Counted from the stretch's first letter, positions 1 through 9,519 are shown. The stretch: 64,000 nucleotides of DNA from Oceanisphaera sp. IT1-181 (GCF_033807535.1 NZ_CP136856.1:1235001-1299000), one strand, 5' to 3'. Numbers and translations: made by a program. The notes: generated from the sequence alone by a model not told the origin.

Positions 1-124
1 GCCTTAACTCAAGCCATCGAATGTCAGGCGGCTAGTGGCTGAAGAACTGCATACTGTGTTCTCTCCTATGCTTATGGGTGCTTGATGGTGTTAATCAAGC
101 GCTCATAGGCCAAGGAGGGCTTAT

Positions 125-964
125 ATGAATTATCTTCCCTTATTATTACCGCTGGCAGTGGTCACTATGGTGGTCACCGCTCAGCATCCTAATGCCCCAC
201 CGCTGCAATTAGCCGCCAATTATCAGCAACAAGATGCCAGTCGTTATTGGGTAAGTGAAAAACTCGATGGCGTGCGCGCCTACTGGGATGGAGAAGCGCT
301 CTGGTCACGGGCTGGGCATCGCTTTGTGGTGCCCGATTGGTTTGTGGCAGACTTTCCCAGTACCCATTTAGACGGAGAACTCTGGCTGGGCCGTGGCCAG
401 TTTGACGCGCTCTCGGCGGCGGTGCGCCGGTATCAGCCTCAAGAAGATGAATGGCGCCAAATTCGGTTTATGGTGTTTGATTTACCCCAAAGCAGCGCAC
501 TCTTTGAAGCCAGACTGAGTGAGCTGGAACAATTATTGACCCCAATAGATACGCCTTACTTACAGCTTATTGAGCAGCAGCGGCTCACGGATAATACGGC
601 CCTCGCTAAGCTGTTAAAAGACGTAGAGTCGAGCGGCGGCGAGGGCTTAATGCTACGCCACAAACACAGCCGTTACCAAGCAGGGCGCAATCAAGGCTTA
701 CTCAAGCTCAAGCAGTTTCAAGATGCAGAAGCCAAGGTAGTGGCGCATTTGCCAGGGTTTGGTAAGTACCAAGGCATGTTAGGGGCTTTGTTAGTGGAAA
801 CGCCTGATGGCCGGCAGTTTCGCTTAGGCACCGGCTTTAGTGATGTGCAGCGCCAAACACCGCCCGCGGTGGGATCTACCGTGACCTATCGCTATCAAGG
901 CGAAACCCAACAACGACAACCGCGCTTTGCCTACTTTATGCGTGAGCGCAAAGAAGATCCTTAG
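125..964 (+). CDS. ligE: Periplasmic ATP-dependent DNA ligase (Lig E type)
   Basis: Seals nicks in DNA using ATP. The 279-residue protein has the minimal ligase layout: adenylation domain plus OB fold, no extra domains. Residues 1-19 form a hydrophobic signal peptide, so it probably acts in the periplasm, as known Lig E enzymes do. Motif I is EKLDGVRAYW with the nucleotidyl lysine at K46. FMVFDLP near 115 (motif III), GGEGLMLRH near 172 (motif IV) and LLKLKQFQDAEAKV near 194 (motif V) follow in order. The start has a strong AAGGAGG six bases upstream. It is monocistronic. Lig E is often linked to uptake or repair of extracellular DNA in competent gammaproteobacteria and Neisseria; that role is inferred. 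Confidence 0.93.
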   Translation: MNYLPLLLPLAVVTMVVTAQHPNAPPLQLAANYQQQDASRYWVSEKLDGVRAYWDGEALWSRAGHRFVVPDWFVADFPSTHLDGELWLGRGQFDALSAAVRRYQPQEDEWRQIRFMVFDLPQSSALFEARLSELEQLLTPIDTPYLQLIEQQRLTDNTALAKLLKDVESSGGEGLMLRHKHSRYQAGRNQGLLKLKQFQDAEAKVVAHLPGFGKYQGMLGALLVETPDGRQFRLGTGFSDVQRQTPPAVGSTVTYRYQGETQQRQPRFAYFMRERKEDP

Positions 965-1228
965 GCCCTTCGGGAGCTTTAAGCCGTAGCTGTCAGTTAA
1001 AGACAGACACCGTCTTTGGTAGAGGCCATCTTTAGTCGGCCAGTTTTGCGCAGCGAACGTCTTGCTAAAGATGAAGGGTGAGACACCGCTATACGCCGTA
1101 CGCTGTCAGCCCAAGCAAGACATCGTCGTCCTCTTCACCCTTCACATCATTGCCACACAAAAAGCCTCAATTTCACGCTCATTAGTATAAAGTGGTTTTG
1201 TTACTTACCACCTTGAGGAAACTAATTC

Positions 1229-2002
1229 GTGTGCTTGATTGCGTTTTCGTGGCAGCCCCAAGCTAGGCAGCTGCACTTATTGGCCAACCGTGATGAATTT
1301 TATGCACGCCCCACGGCTGCTGCCGATTGGTGGCCAGACTCGCCCAATATTTGGGCTGGTCGGGATCAAGAAGCGGGCGGCACTTGGCTCGGGGTAAATC
1401 GCAGTGGCCGGTTTGCGGCACTGACCAATGTTCGAGAAGCACAGATGAGTGTGGGTAAACGCAGTCGTGGTGAGCTGGTGACAAATTTTTTAACCAGCTC
1501 ATTAAGCCCAGAGATTTATTTAGAACAAATGCTTAGCCAAAGTGAGGAATACGCCGGTTTTAATCTGTTGCTGGGCGACCTTGCTATGGAGCAGGAACAG
1601 GGCGAGCTTTGGTATGGCGGCAACCGCCTCGGTGGTGAGGCAAGGCGTTTAAGCGCCGGCAGCTATGGTTTATCTAATGCCCAGCTCAATACGCCTTGGC
1701 CCAAATTGATCCGCCTTAAGCAGGGGTTAGCCCAGTTAGACGACACGGATGAAGCCTCCGCCTTTGCCTTATTAGACGACGCCACTCAGGCCGCACCTGA
1801 ATGTTTACCTGATACCGGCGTGAGCCCTGAGCTGGAATTACTCTTGTCGTCGGCATTTATTCATAGCCCTACTTACGGCACCCGCGCTCAAACCTACTTG
1901 TGCATCAAGGATCAGCAACTCGATATTATCGAGCGCAGCCGTGGTGCTCAGGCAGAGCTTATCAGCACGCAGCGCCTGCAACTTATTCTGCCCAGCGCGT
2001 AA
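1229..2002 (+). CDS. NRDE family protein (TANGO2-like)
   Basis: A 257-residue protein of the NRDE/TANGO2 family. It begins MCLIAF, with the Cys at position 2 that would become N-terminal if Met is removed, and carries the signature NRDE at residues 20-23. The fold is thought to be related to Ntn hydrolases, and eukaryotic TANGO2 is implicated in heme trafficking or lipid handling; the bacterial role is unknown. The start is GTG at 1229, preceded by TTGAGGAA; no ATG fits the conserved N-terminus. The gene stands alone and ends at a bidirectional terminator shared with the convergent symporter operon. Confidence 0.88.
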   Translation: MCLIAFSWQPQARQLHLLANRDEFYARPTAAADWWPDSPNIWAGRDQEAGGTWLGVNRSGRFAALTNVREAQMSVGKRSRGELVTNFLTSSLSPEIYLEQMLSQSEEYAGFNLLLGDLAMEQEQGELWYGGNRLGGEARRLSAGSYGLSNAQLNTPWPKLIRLKQGLAQLDDTDEASAFALLDDATQAAPECLPDTGVSPELELLLSSAFIHSPTYGTRAQTYLCIKDQQLDIIERSRGAQAELISTQRLQLILPSA

Positions 2003-2026
2003 CGCAAAGCTGTCACTTAGCCAAAA

Positions 2027-2055
2027 AATAAGGCGAGCCCTGGGCTCGCCTTATT
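2027..2055. terminator. Bidirectional rho-independent terminator
   Basis: Inverted repeat AATAAGGCGAGCCC / GGGCTCGCCTTATT with a one-base centre, A-rich on the left and T-rich on the right. It lies between the convergent NRDE gene and the symporter operon, so it can serve both. Confidence 0.8.
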
Positions 2056-2091
2056 GTTACTGCAGTTTGCGTTTTACACCTAAATCTAGGC

Positions 2092-2223
2092 TTACACTAA
2101 ACCGCGCTTTTCTTTTTTCGCCAGTCGCAGGTCTTTTAATACCGCCCGACACAGCACCACCAATATCCAGAGTGACAGCGCAGGCCACACTAAAATATAG
2201 GCGCTTAAGGTTAATTCGTTCAT
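2092..2223 (-). CDS. Small transporter-associated membrane protein (43 aa)
   Basis: A 43-residue protein starting MNELTLSAYILVWPALSL. It has one hydrophobic helix (about residues 6-27) and a basic tail (KDLRLAKKEKRG). It begins 19 bases after the stop of the sodium:solute symporter on the same strand and has a GGAG ribosome site (GGAGTCCTA before ATG), so the two are almost certainly co-translated. It fits the group annotated as putative transporter small subunit next to SSS-family carriers. The inferred role is an accessory subunit that helps assembly or stability of the symporter; no function is shown by the sequence itself. Confidence 0.82.
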   Translation of the reverse strand: MNELTLSAYILVWPALSLWILVVLCRAVLKDLRLAKKEKRGLV

Positions 2224-2242
2224 TAGGACTCCTTATTAGCCA

Positions 2243-3964
2243 TTAGCTTGAGTGAGAAGTATGAGCAGAGTGAGTCGACTTAGCATGTACTGGGCGCAGG
2301 CCTTTATTGGCCTTGGGCAGTACGTCGTTGCGATTATCGTAATGACCTACGCGCTTGGCGATTAAGTCAAAGTCAAAGCGCTCTTGATTAAACAAGCTGA
2401 CCACCACGCACACTAAGGTACTGGAGCCGTAAGCCACCAGTGATGACAGCAATACCGTGTATTCACGTAAGAAGCCGGTCGCGAAATAGGTCATGACCAA
2501 GGCGGCAATGGTGCCTGCCACAAAGCCCGGCCACTTGCCGAAAAAGCCAAAGGTCATTAAGCCGATCACCACGCCAGCACCAATACAGGCCAGTAATTCA
2601 AAGCCCAGCGCTACTGTGCCCACCATGGGGAACAGCTCAGAGCGTGCCACCAAGAACAACACTAAGCCCACTATTACCGCACTGGTAAAGGCGAGGTTAG
2701 TGATCCTGTCCCAATAGCAGCTGGCAATTACTGGGAACACTATGGCTCCCCACAAGGCGCCCACAAACACCAGCATCACTAAGATATCGAACGAGTAACT
2801 GGCGAGAATGATACCGATCATAGTGGCGGCCACCATGGTCATGCGGCCAATAAACAGCATGCGTTTGGGGTCTACTTTGCCACGGGCAAGGTTTTTACCA
2901 TAGACATCGGCCATCACGATGGCTGATAGCGCCGATAAGTCAGAGTCGGCGGTGGAAGACAAAGAGCCAATCACCAAGATAAAGAATAAGCCGATGAAAA
3001 ACGGCGGCAAGTAGGACGACACCATTTGTGGGATCAGGTTATTTTCTTCCCCATTAAGCGGCTGTACGCCCAAGGTTAGCGCCATTAAACCTATCATACC
3101 CAAACCAATCACGATGGCGCCGTAGCCCAAAGTGGCAGTTAAGAAGGTCGATTTAATGTGTTTTTCATTCACTGCAAACAAGCGTTGAGAAATGGTTTGG
3201 TTACCGATGGCATAGGCCAGCACCGCAATAAAGAAGGGCGCTCCTTGGTTTAAGATGGCGTCCATCGAGAACAAGTCCACCTGTTCCGAGCTCATATTAC
3301 TGAAGCCTTCGAGCATGACGCTCGGGCCACCCATGGCAAACAGCACCGCAGGGATAATAACGATGGCGATACCCATTAAGGCGATCAGTTGCGCGAAGTC
3401 AGTAAACACTGAGGCTCTAAAGCCCGACCACAGCGTATAACTGAGCACGCCAAATCCAGCAATCACGATGCCGGTTTGAAATGACAAGGGTGAGAGTACA
3501 GCCACCAAGGCACCGGCGGCGGTAAAGTTCACCATTAAGCTGATGATACTGCCCAAGATATTAGAGAAGGCTAAAATCAGCTGGCTGGATGAACCGTGGC
3601 GCGCATGAATCAGCTCGCCTAAGGTGTGCGCCTTAGGGGCCAGTGCCCGAAAGCGGCGACCAAACGGATAGATAAATAAAATCATCAGCGCACCCCACAG
3701 GCCGTAATGCAAAGGCCCAGAGATACCGTATTTATAGCCAGAAGTAGCCGCTGCGTAAAAAGACGCGGCCCAAATCCAAGTGGCGGTCATACTGGCCGCC
3801 CCCATGCCATAACCGATGCGTTGGTTAGCCACCATAAAGGAATCTGCATCTTCTTCATCTTTCTTGATGAGGGTGGTTAAAAAGTAGGTTCCGCCATAAA
3901 AGGCGCCCAGCAGCAGCAATACTGTGATGCTAGAGAATTGATAGAGTTCCAAGGTAGTCTCCAT
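2243..3964 (-). CDS. Sodium:solute symporter (SSS family)
   Basis: A 573-residue inner-membrane carrier with about 13 hydrophobic segments. It shows the SSS pattern: GGTYFLTTLIKKDEEDADSF near the N-terminus, ATWIWAASFYAAATSGYKYG in TM2, a conserved GNQTISQRLFA loop near residue 255, and SSTADSDLSALSAI near 335. It would move an organic solute inward with sodium; the substrate (nucleobase, amine or carboxylate type) cannot be told from sequence. The C-terminus is His/Ser-rich (HAKSTHSAHTSHSS). It is first in a two-gene operon with the 43-residue membrane protein. The ribosome site at the start is weak. Confidence 0.87.
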   Translation of the reverse strand: METTLELYQFSSITVLLLLGAFYGGTYFLTTLIKKDEEDADSFMVANQRIGYGMGAASMTATWIWAASFYAAATSGYKYGISGPLHYGLWGALMILFIYPFGRRFRALAPKAHTLGELIHARHGSSSQLILAFSNILGSIISLMVNFTAAGALVAVLSPLSFQTGIVIAGFGVLSYTLWSGFRASVFTDFAQLIALMGIAIVIIPAVLFAMGGPSVMLEGFSNMSSEQVDLFSMDAILNQGAPFFIAVLAYAIGNQTISQRLFAVNEKHIKSTFLTATLGYGAIVIGLGMIGLMALTLGVQPLNGEENNLIPQMVSSYLPPFFIGLFFILVIGSLSSTADSDLSALSAIVMADVYGKNLARGKVDPKRMLFIGRMTMVAATMIGIILASYSFDILVMLVFVGALWGAIVFPVIASCYWDRITNLAFTSAVIVGLVLFLVARSELFPMVGTVALGFELLACIGAGVVIGLMTFGFFGKWPGFVAGTIAALVMTYFATGFLREYTVLLSSLVAYGSSTLVCVVVSLFNQERFDFDLIAKRVGHYDNRNDVLPKANKGLRPVHAKSTHSAHTSHSS

Positions 3965-4446
3965 TACTCAATCGAGTTTACACTCGAGATCAATAGAAAA
4001 ATGCCCGGCTACAGTGGCGGATTAAGCAACTGCAGTGGCATTTAAAAGACGACCAGGCTTGCGACAACGGACGCGAAAAAGCGCTAATAAAACGATATTA
4101 AAAATTAAAAGCTAGAGACGTTGGCGAGAGCCGGGTGATGTGTGGTCGACGACACAGAAGGTCGTGACTCAGGGCAAAGCTTCAATGGCACCAAACATGG
4201 CGGGGACACCTCCTGTGACGGTATTCAACTTCATTCAATTTCATTCAACTACAAAAACAAGCAGTTAACTTAACGCTAAACTCAGGTTTTGTCCAGCTTA
4301 GGCCAGAATCTGGCTTACTTCACTAGCCGACAAAGTCCCGTTTCGCTATAATTGCGCACCCCCCAGATCCACCGAAATGCTGAGCTGGTGTGCGTGTTAT
4401 TAAAACAGCGCCACACCGCCGTAAACCTTGTTAACCAGGAGTAGTC
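3965..4446. other. Intergenic region between symporter and purEK
   Basis: 482 bp between two divergent operons. No gene of convincing length or ribosome site was found. A TATAAT hexamer at 4347-4352 lies about 95 bp before purE and could be its -10 box, but no good -35 is visible. I saw no clear PurR-type palindrome. Confidence 0.4.
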
Positions 4447-4941
4447 ATGCAAGCAAAAGTTGCCGTCATCATGGGCTCAAAAAGTGATTGGCCCACCATG
4501 GAAGGCGCCGCCGAAATTATGGATTTATTACAGGTGCCTTATGAAGTGGAAGTGGTGTCGGCGCACCGCACTCCCGACCGCCTGATGTCATTTAGCGCAG
4601 AGGCAGTCGGGCGCGGTTTTCAAGTGATTATTGCCGGCGCCGGTGGTGCTGCGCACTTACCCGGCATGGTGGCGTCTAAAACCCGCCTGCCCGTATTAGG
4701 GGTGCCGGTACAAAGCCGTGCCCTTAATGGCATGGACAGCCTGCTGTCTATCGCCCAAATGCCCAAAGGGGTGGCGGTGGGCACGCTGGCCATAGGTGAA
4801 GCGGGTGCCTTTAATGCGGGGCTATTGGCTTGCCAAATATTGGCCAATAACGACCCTGCACTGGCCGAGCGCCTAGACGCCTTTCGCCAGCAACAAACCG
4901 ACACCGTATTGGCCAATCCTGATCCGAGGGCACAAGCATGA
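4447..4941 (+). CDS. purE: N5-carboxyaminoimidazole ribonucleotide mutase
   Basis: Converts N5-CAIR to CAIR in de novo purine synthesis, using the product of PurK. The 164-residue protein has the class I PurE pattern: GSKSDWPTM at residues 10-18, SAHRTPD near 38, a glycine-rich GAGGAAHLPGM near 64 and GVPVQSRALNGMDSLLS near 88. Length matches E. coli PurE closely. An AGGAG site precedes ATG by about six bases. Its stop overlaps the purK start by four bases (ATGA), giving translational coupling. Confidence 0.97.
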   Translation: MQAKVAVIMGSKSDWPTMEGAAEIMDLLQVPYEVEVVSAHRTPDRLMSFSAEAVGRGFQVIIAGAGGAAHLPGMVASKTRLPVLGVPVQSRALNGMDSLLSIAQMPKGVAVGTLAIGEAGAFNAGLLACQILANNDPALAERLDAFRQQQTDTVLANPDPRAQA

Positions 4942-6005
4942 GCCGTATTTGGGTACTGGGTGCCGGCCAATTAGGCCAAATGCTCAAGCATGCCGGCATG
5001 CCGCTTAATTTAGACGTGCAACCGGTAGATATAGAATCAGAAGAAACGCTGCCCTTGCTGGCCCATGAGCAAGTGACCGCCGAGCGTGAGCAGTGGCCCG
5101 ATACGGCAGCGACCCGCCAATTGGCCAGCCACGGCGCTTTCGTTAACTTGCAGACATTTCCGCGCTTAGCGGATCGCTTTACGCAAAAATCCCTGATTGA
5201 TGAGCTGGGCTTAGCCACGGCGCCTTGGCAGTTGGTCGAGACCGGTACCACGGCCGAGAGCTTGCATGAGCGCTTAGGCGAGCGCGTATTACTTAAACAG
5301 CGCACCGGCGGTTACGACGGTCGTGGCCAACATTGGTTACGTGAGCCAGGGCGTGATGCGGTGCCAGAAGGCTGGCATCAAGTGTGTATCGCCGAGCAAG
5401 CCATCGACTTTGACGAAGAAATGTCGGTAGTGGGTATGCGTACCGCTGACGGCCAGTGTTTCTTTTATCCGCTGACCCTTAACTTGCACGTAGACGGTAT
5501 CTTGCTGGGATCGGTGGCACCTTTGCCGCGCCTTGCGCACTTGCAAGAAAAAGCCGAGCAGATGCTGGGCAAGCTAATGAACCACTTAGACTACGTGGGC
5601 GTAATGGCCATGGAGTGCTTCCGCTTAGGCGATACGCTGCTGGTTAATGAGCTGGCACCCCGCGTGCACAACAGCGGCCACTGGACGCAAGCTGGCGCCA
5701 ATATCAGCCAGTTTGAAGCGCATCTGCGTGCCGTGGCCAAGCTGCCATTGGTACAACCCACCGTTAAAAACACCAGCGTGATGGTGAATTTAGTGGGTAC
5801 CGAGCGCAACGATGCCTGGTTGGCAGTACCCGGTGCCGAGCTGTACTGGTATGGCAAAGAAGTACGTGTGGGCCGCAAGGTAGGGCACATCAACTTCTGT
5901 CTCGACAACCATGCGAACACCAAGGCGGCGCTGGATATGCTGCAAACTATGCTACCCGTGACCTACGCGGAAGTACTTAACTGGTTGCGCAGCCAGCTGG
6001 ATTAA
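4938..6005 (+). CDS. purK: N5-carboxyaminoimidazole ribonucleotide synthase
   Basis: Makes N5-CAIR from AIR, bicarbonate and ATP, feeding PurE. The 355-residue ATP-grasp enzyme begins with the Rossmann-like MSRIWVLGAGQLGQML. It has the ATP-grasp loop RTGGYDGRGQ near residue 122 and the metal/substrate region NELAPRVHNSGHWT near 240, all as in the family. It overlaps purE by four bases, and a strong terminator follows about 30 bp after the stop, so purEK is a two-gene unit. Confidence 0.97.
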   Translation: MSRIWVLGAGQLGQMLKHAGMPLNLDVQPVDIESEETLPLLAHEQVTAEREQWPDTAATRQLASHGAFVNLQTFPRLADRFTQKSLIDELGLATAPWQLVETGTTAESLHERLGERVLLKQRTGGYDGRGQHWLREPGRDAVPEGWHQVCIAEQAIDFDEEMSVVGMRTADGQCFFYPLTLNLHVDGILLGSVAPLPRLAHLQEKAEQMLGKLMNHLDYVGVMAMECFRLGDTLLVNELAPRVHNSGHWTQAGANISQFEAHLRAVAKLPLVQPTVKNTSVMVNLVGTERNDAWLAVPGAELYWYGKEVRVGRKVGHINFCLDNHANTKAALDMLQTMLPVTYAEVLNWLRSQLD

Positions 6006-6034
6006 CTTCCGACGTAAGTTGTTGTAACGCGCAC

Positions 6035-6073
6035 AAAAAAGCCCCGATCAGTCATGCTGCTCGGGGCTTTTTA
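6035..6073 (+). terminator. Terminator of purEK
   Basis: GCCCCGA (6041-6047) pairs with TCGGGGC (6061-6067) and is followed by a T-run; an A-run precedes it. The loop can close further through CAG/CTG. Confidence 0.85.
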
Positions 6074-6204
6074 TTGAGATAAAGTGGGCGGGTAGTTTTT
6101 CACGCTTCACGCTACATTTAAAACTACCCAGCTAGGCTGGCCCACCGAAACTCTTCGTTCAGCAACAGTGGCGGCTACGGAGAACGTTTGACCTTGATTT
6201 TGAC

Positions 6205-6232
6205 TTTGTAGGTGCAAATTTATTCTGCACGG
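6205..6232. repeat. Half unit of the TTGTAG/CTACAA hairpin repeat
   Basis: TTGTAG is followed by a perfect 5-bp stem GTGCA/TGCAC (6212-6216, 6226-6230) around the loop AATTTATTC, then GGTTTG. This is one end of the repeat unit seen whole at 16597, 38750, 49017 and 62244. The other end is not recognisable here. Confidence 0.7.
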
Positions 6233-6307
6233 TTTGCCCTTCGTATGGGTACTGGGCGCAATATCTTCATTGTCAACTTTAGTCGGCCACATTCCAGCCT
6301 CACACCT

Positions 6308-7588
6308 TTACCGGAAAGCGAGGTCCCTCAAGAACAAGGCTATCGGGGGGAAGGCGACTAGCAAGACAGCGACAACTAATAATATCAGCAAGAAGGGTGG
6401 CACGCCTCGGATAACATCAACAAACGGGCGCCGGAACACGGCGACAGCGGTGAAGATGTTGCAGCCGAAAGGGGGAGTGGCTGCGCCGATCGCTACCTGC
6501 AGGGTGATCACAACACCCACCAATACCGGGTCGAGCCCGGCCGCATTGACCAGAGGCGCAAAGATGGGGACCAATATCAGGATCACCACCACCGAATCGA
6601 CGAACATGCAGCCGACGAAAAAGGCGATGTTGATGGCCACCATGGTCATGATGGGGCCTGCTTCATCCAGTCCTATCGCGGCGATGAGCTGCTGAGGGAT
6701 CTGTGCGTAAGACAATACCCAGGAGAAAGCGGCACCGGCGGCGATCAGGATGAAAACCACAGAGGTTACGGCGCCGGTCGACAGTGCGATATCAAACACA
6801 TCGCGGGCCTTTATTGAGCGGAAGATGACGAGTTCCAGAATCAAGGCATAGAGTACACATACGGCCGCGGCTTCGGTCGGGCTGAAAACACCGCCGTAGA
6901 TGCCGCCGACGACGATCGCCGGAAACCCCAGCGGCCAGACTGCGCGACGGATGGAGGTCAGACGCTCTGCCCAACTGGCCCTGGGTTCAACGGGGATGTT
7001 GTGTCGTTTTGCATACCAGATGCAATAGAGTGAAAACAGCACAATGATCAGCAGCCCAGGTCCCAGACCGGCGATGAACAATTCGGAGATCGAGGTGCCA
7101 GAGATGACGCCATAGATAATCATACCGATGGAGGGGGGGATCAGATAAGCCAGATCGGCGGCATTGATGATCAGGCCGATCGAAAAGGAATCGTTGTAGC
7201 CAGCCTTCAGCATCCGCGGACGCATGGCGCCGCCAACTGCCACTACGGTTGCCTGGGTTGAGCCGCACACGGCACCGAACAGGGCGCAGGCGGCGGTAAC
7301 CGAGACAGCCAGTCCTCCGCGTATGTGACCCATAAAGCGCATCACTACATCTACCAGCCGATCGGCCGAATGACCCCGGGTGATAATATCGGCGGCAAGA
7401 ATAAACATGGGGACGGCAATCAGGGCGGCGGGTTTGACCCCGCCGATCATTTGTTGCACTACTACCTGCAGGCTCAGATCCGGCATGTAGACAATAAAGG
7501 CCAGCATGGCAGCCGCCAGCAGTGGCATCATCATCGGGAAACCGGCCAACAGCAGCAGGATCATTACTGCGAACATCATCATCGTCAT
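6308..7588 (-). CDS. TRAP transporter large permease (DctM type)
   Basis: The 426-residue large membrane subunit of a tripartite ATP-independent periplasmic transporter. It has about 12 hydrophobic helices and the family pattern PMFILAADIITRGHSADRLV, GAVCGSTQATVVAVGG and IPPSIGMIIYG. It uses an ion gradient to pull in the solute delivered by DctP. Its ATG overlaps the DctQ stop by four bases with an internal AAGGAG site. It is last in the dctPQM operon. Codon use is CTG/GCC-rich compared with flanking genes, hinting at a separate origin for the block. Confidence 0.93.
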   Translation of the reverse strand: MTMMMFAVMILLLLAGFPMMMPLLAAAMLAFIVYMPDLSLQVVVQQMIGGVKPAALIAVPMFILAADIITRGHSADRLVDVVMRFMGHIRGGLAVSVTAACALFGAVCGSTQATVVAVGGAMRPRMLKAGYNDSFSIGLIINAADLAYLIPPSIGMIIYGVISGTSISELFIAGLGPGLLIIVLFSLYCIWYAKRHNIPVEPRASWAERLTSIRRAVWPLGFPAIVVGGIYGGVFSPTEAAAVCVLYALILELVIFRSIKARDVFDIALSTGAVTSVVFILIAAGAAFSWVLSYAQIPQQLIAAIGLDEAGPIMTMVAINIAFFVGCMFVDSVVVILILVPIFAPLVNAAGLDPVLVGVVITLQVAIGAATPPFGCNIFTAVAVFRRPFVDVIRGVPPFLLILLVVAVLLVAFPPIALFLRDLAFR

Positions 7589-8250
7589 GATTTATTCTCC
7601 TTGTAGACGGACTGTGTGCTCGTTATTTTTGCTGACTGCTCTTGCTCTGTGCTGTCAATATCATGGTCCTGTTGGTAGAGGTGCAGTACTTCGGCAATTT
7701 CGGGGTCCAGATATTCATCTACGGTACTGAAGGAGATATAAACATCTTCCTCGGACAAGTTCAGATTCCTGAATGCCGTTAACACATACTGGATGCCGGT
7801 CACGGCAAAACCGAGCACCACCCAGATATAGGTCAGGTAAAGGGGAAACTGTAGCGCAGGAGTTACCCGCCCCCGGCTGGCGAGCTTGGCGACGTACTCG
7901 AAGGCATACCAGGCCAGAGTGAACATTGCTACTGCGGTCAGGGAGGCGATGATGATCATTAGCAGTTTCTTGTAGCGTGTCGATAGTAGGTCATAGAGGG
8001 CGGACATTCGGATATGACGGCCCTTGCGGGTGACATAACCCAAGCCCATAAAGGTGATGATGACGATCAGAAACTCGTTGAGTTCCTCGGTGAAATAGAT
8101 ACTTTGCGAAAACAGGTAACGGCCAAACACATTGGCAATGGTATTAACGGCCATGATGATGATGCCCCAGCCAAGCACGTATATCTCGGCTTTGCCGATG
8201 AGCTTGTCGGTGAGGGTCAAAATTCTGGTTAGGGCGAGATATAAGGGCAT
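7585..8250 (-). CDS. TRAP transporter small permease (DctQ type)
   Basis: The 221-residue small membrane subunit with four hydrophobic helices, including the typical FSQSIYFTEELNEFLIVIITF segment, where the E-E in helix 2 is usual for the family. The C-terminal 60 residues form a long acidic cytoplasmic tail (DVYISFSTVDEYLDPEIAEV onward), longer than usual. It lies 73 bp downstream of dctP and overlaps dctM by four bases. The ribosome site before its ATG is weak. Confidence 0.9.
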   Translation of the reverse strand: MPLYLALTRILTLTDKLIGKAEIYVLGWGIIIMAVNTIANVFGRYLFSQSIYFTEELNEFLIVIITFMGLGYVTRKGRHIRMSALYDLLSTRYKKLLMIIIASLTAVAMFTLAWYAFEYVAKLASRGRVTPALQFPLYLTYIWVVLGFAVTGIQYVLTAFRNLNLSEEDVYISFSTVDEYLDPEIAEVLHLYQQDHDIDSTEQEQSAKITSTQSVYKENKS

Positions 8251-8323
8251 CGGCTTGACCTCGGTTTGGGTAAGCGGGGTGAAAGGCCTGCCCTTTGTCA
8301 GGCATGGGGCAGGCTACAGTAGG

Positions 8324-9346
8324 TTAGCGCTTCACAGCTTCAACCTCGGCCAGCAGTGCATCGAGCAGTACTTGTCCCCGTTTGCCGGTGATGTCGATAT
8401 AGGCCGAGTGAGTTGCTTTGCTGCGTTCACGGAAAGCTGAGCGTTCCTCCTCGGTCAGTTCAATCATCTTGATGTCGGGTCTGGCCGCCTTGATCTTGGC
8501 CAGCTTGTCTTCGTTGAATTCAGTGACCACGCCTTGTACAAAGTTCTGCATCTCGGCAGTAGTCTCGCCGATCAGTTGCTGGCGTTCGGCCGGCAGGCTG
8601 TCATACCAGTCGGTACCTGACATGACCGAGGTCACCAGCTCCTGTTCGCCGGCCCAAATCATATAGTCGGTTACTTCGTAAAACTTCATTTCTTCGATGG
8701 CCGGCACTGGGTTGATCTGGCCGTCTACCTGCTTGAGCTGCAGGGCACCATAGACTTCGCCGAAGGGCAGGGGAGTTGGGCTGGCACCCAGATCCTCGTA
8801 AGCTTTGAGCAGGATGGGAGAAACCATGACGCGCATCTTGAAGTTATCGAAGTCGGTGGGAGTACGAATTTCGCGGTTGGTGGTCCAAACCTGCGGACCT
8901 TCCGAGTACATGGTATGCAGTTTCAGACCCTTGGCTTCAAAGTCTTTGCCGAGTTCACCGTAAATCATCTGGCTAGAGGTCAGTAAGTCAGAGATGACGG
9001 CCGAGTCCGAGGGCAGTGTATAGGTCAGCAGAAATATCTGTGACTCGGGCACTATGGTGCCCAGGTTGCCCACCGAGACGTTGGCAAACTGTACTACACC
9101 GTCGGCGACCAGTTCGACCAACTCGGTAGGAGTGCCCAAAGTGCCGAGGGGATAGACTTTGATGGTGACATCACCCTTGGTCTTGTCTTCGATGCGCTTT
9201 TTGAACTCCTGGGCGTAAGCATCCATGATCGAGCCGGGAATTTCCTCGATGGCGAACTTCCATTCTTCGGCCATGGCGAGGGCGGGAGTCAGGGCGACGG
9301 AGGTTGAAAGCACCAGCGCTTTGAATTGTTTTTTAAATGTAGTCAT
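8324..9346 (-). CDS. TRAP transporter substrate-binding protein (DctP type)
   Basis: A 340-residue periplasmic binding protein. A signal peptide of about 26 residues ends at ALAMA-EEW. The body has the DctP signature region, with MRVMVSPILLKAYEDLGASP and FGEVYGALQLKQVDGQINP, where the conserved arginine usually contacts a carboxylate. I prefer the ATG at 9346, which has GGAG nine bases upstream; the ATG at 9361 has no site. It is first in dctPQM, divergent from the LysR gene. Given the ureohydrolase two genes away, the ligand may be a guanidino or amino acid; this is inference. Confidence 0.9.
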   Translation of the reverse strand: MTTFKKQFKALVLSTSVALTPALAMAEEWKFAIEEIPGSIMDAYAQEFKKRIEDKTKGDVTIKVYPLGTLGTPTELVELVADGVVQFANVSVGNLGTIVPESQIFLLTYTLPSDSAVISDLLTSSQMIYGELGKDFEAKGLKLHTMYSEGPQVWTTNREIRTPTDFDNFKMRVMVSPILLKAYEDLGASPTPLPFGEVYGALQLKQVDGQINPVPAIEEMKFYEVTDYMIWAGEQELVTSVMSGTDWYDSLPAERQQLIGETTAEMQNFVQGVVTEFNEDKLAKIKAARPDIKMIELTEEERSAFRERSKATHSAYIDITGKRGQVLLDALLAEVEAVKR

Positions 9347-9465
9347 GTTCATCATCTCCATTGATTGCCAAGTTCTACTTTTTTGTAAACAACATGTTAA
9401 ATCTATTTGCGTGGCCGCAGTATTGCAAACCCAGATTCATTCAAGAATATAAATTTTGATATGTA

Positions 9466-9486
9466 TACATTACGAAAAGTAATGTA
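9466..9486. promoter_or_regulatory. Candidate LysR operator in the dctP-lysR gap
   Basis: Perfect inverted repeat TACATTAC-N5-GTAATGTA, 34 bp before the LysR ATG. The adjoining ATGTATACAT (9461-9470) is itself a palindrome. A near match lies at 10481-10503 before the ureohydrolase gene, which points to one regulator acting on both promoters. Confidence 0.6.
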
Positions 9487-9519
9487 ACTTGGGTGCAGAC
9501 AGTAAAATCCGGAGGACTA

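Noticed and set aside
4447..4941. PurR operator before purE
   Set aside because: No ACGCAAAC/GTTTGCGT-type palindrome is visible in the upstream region.
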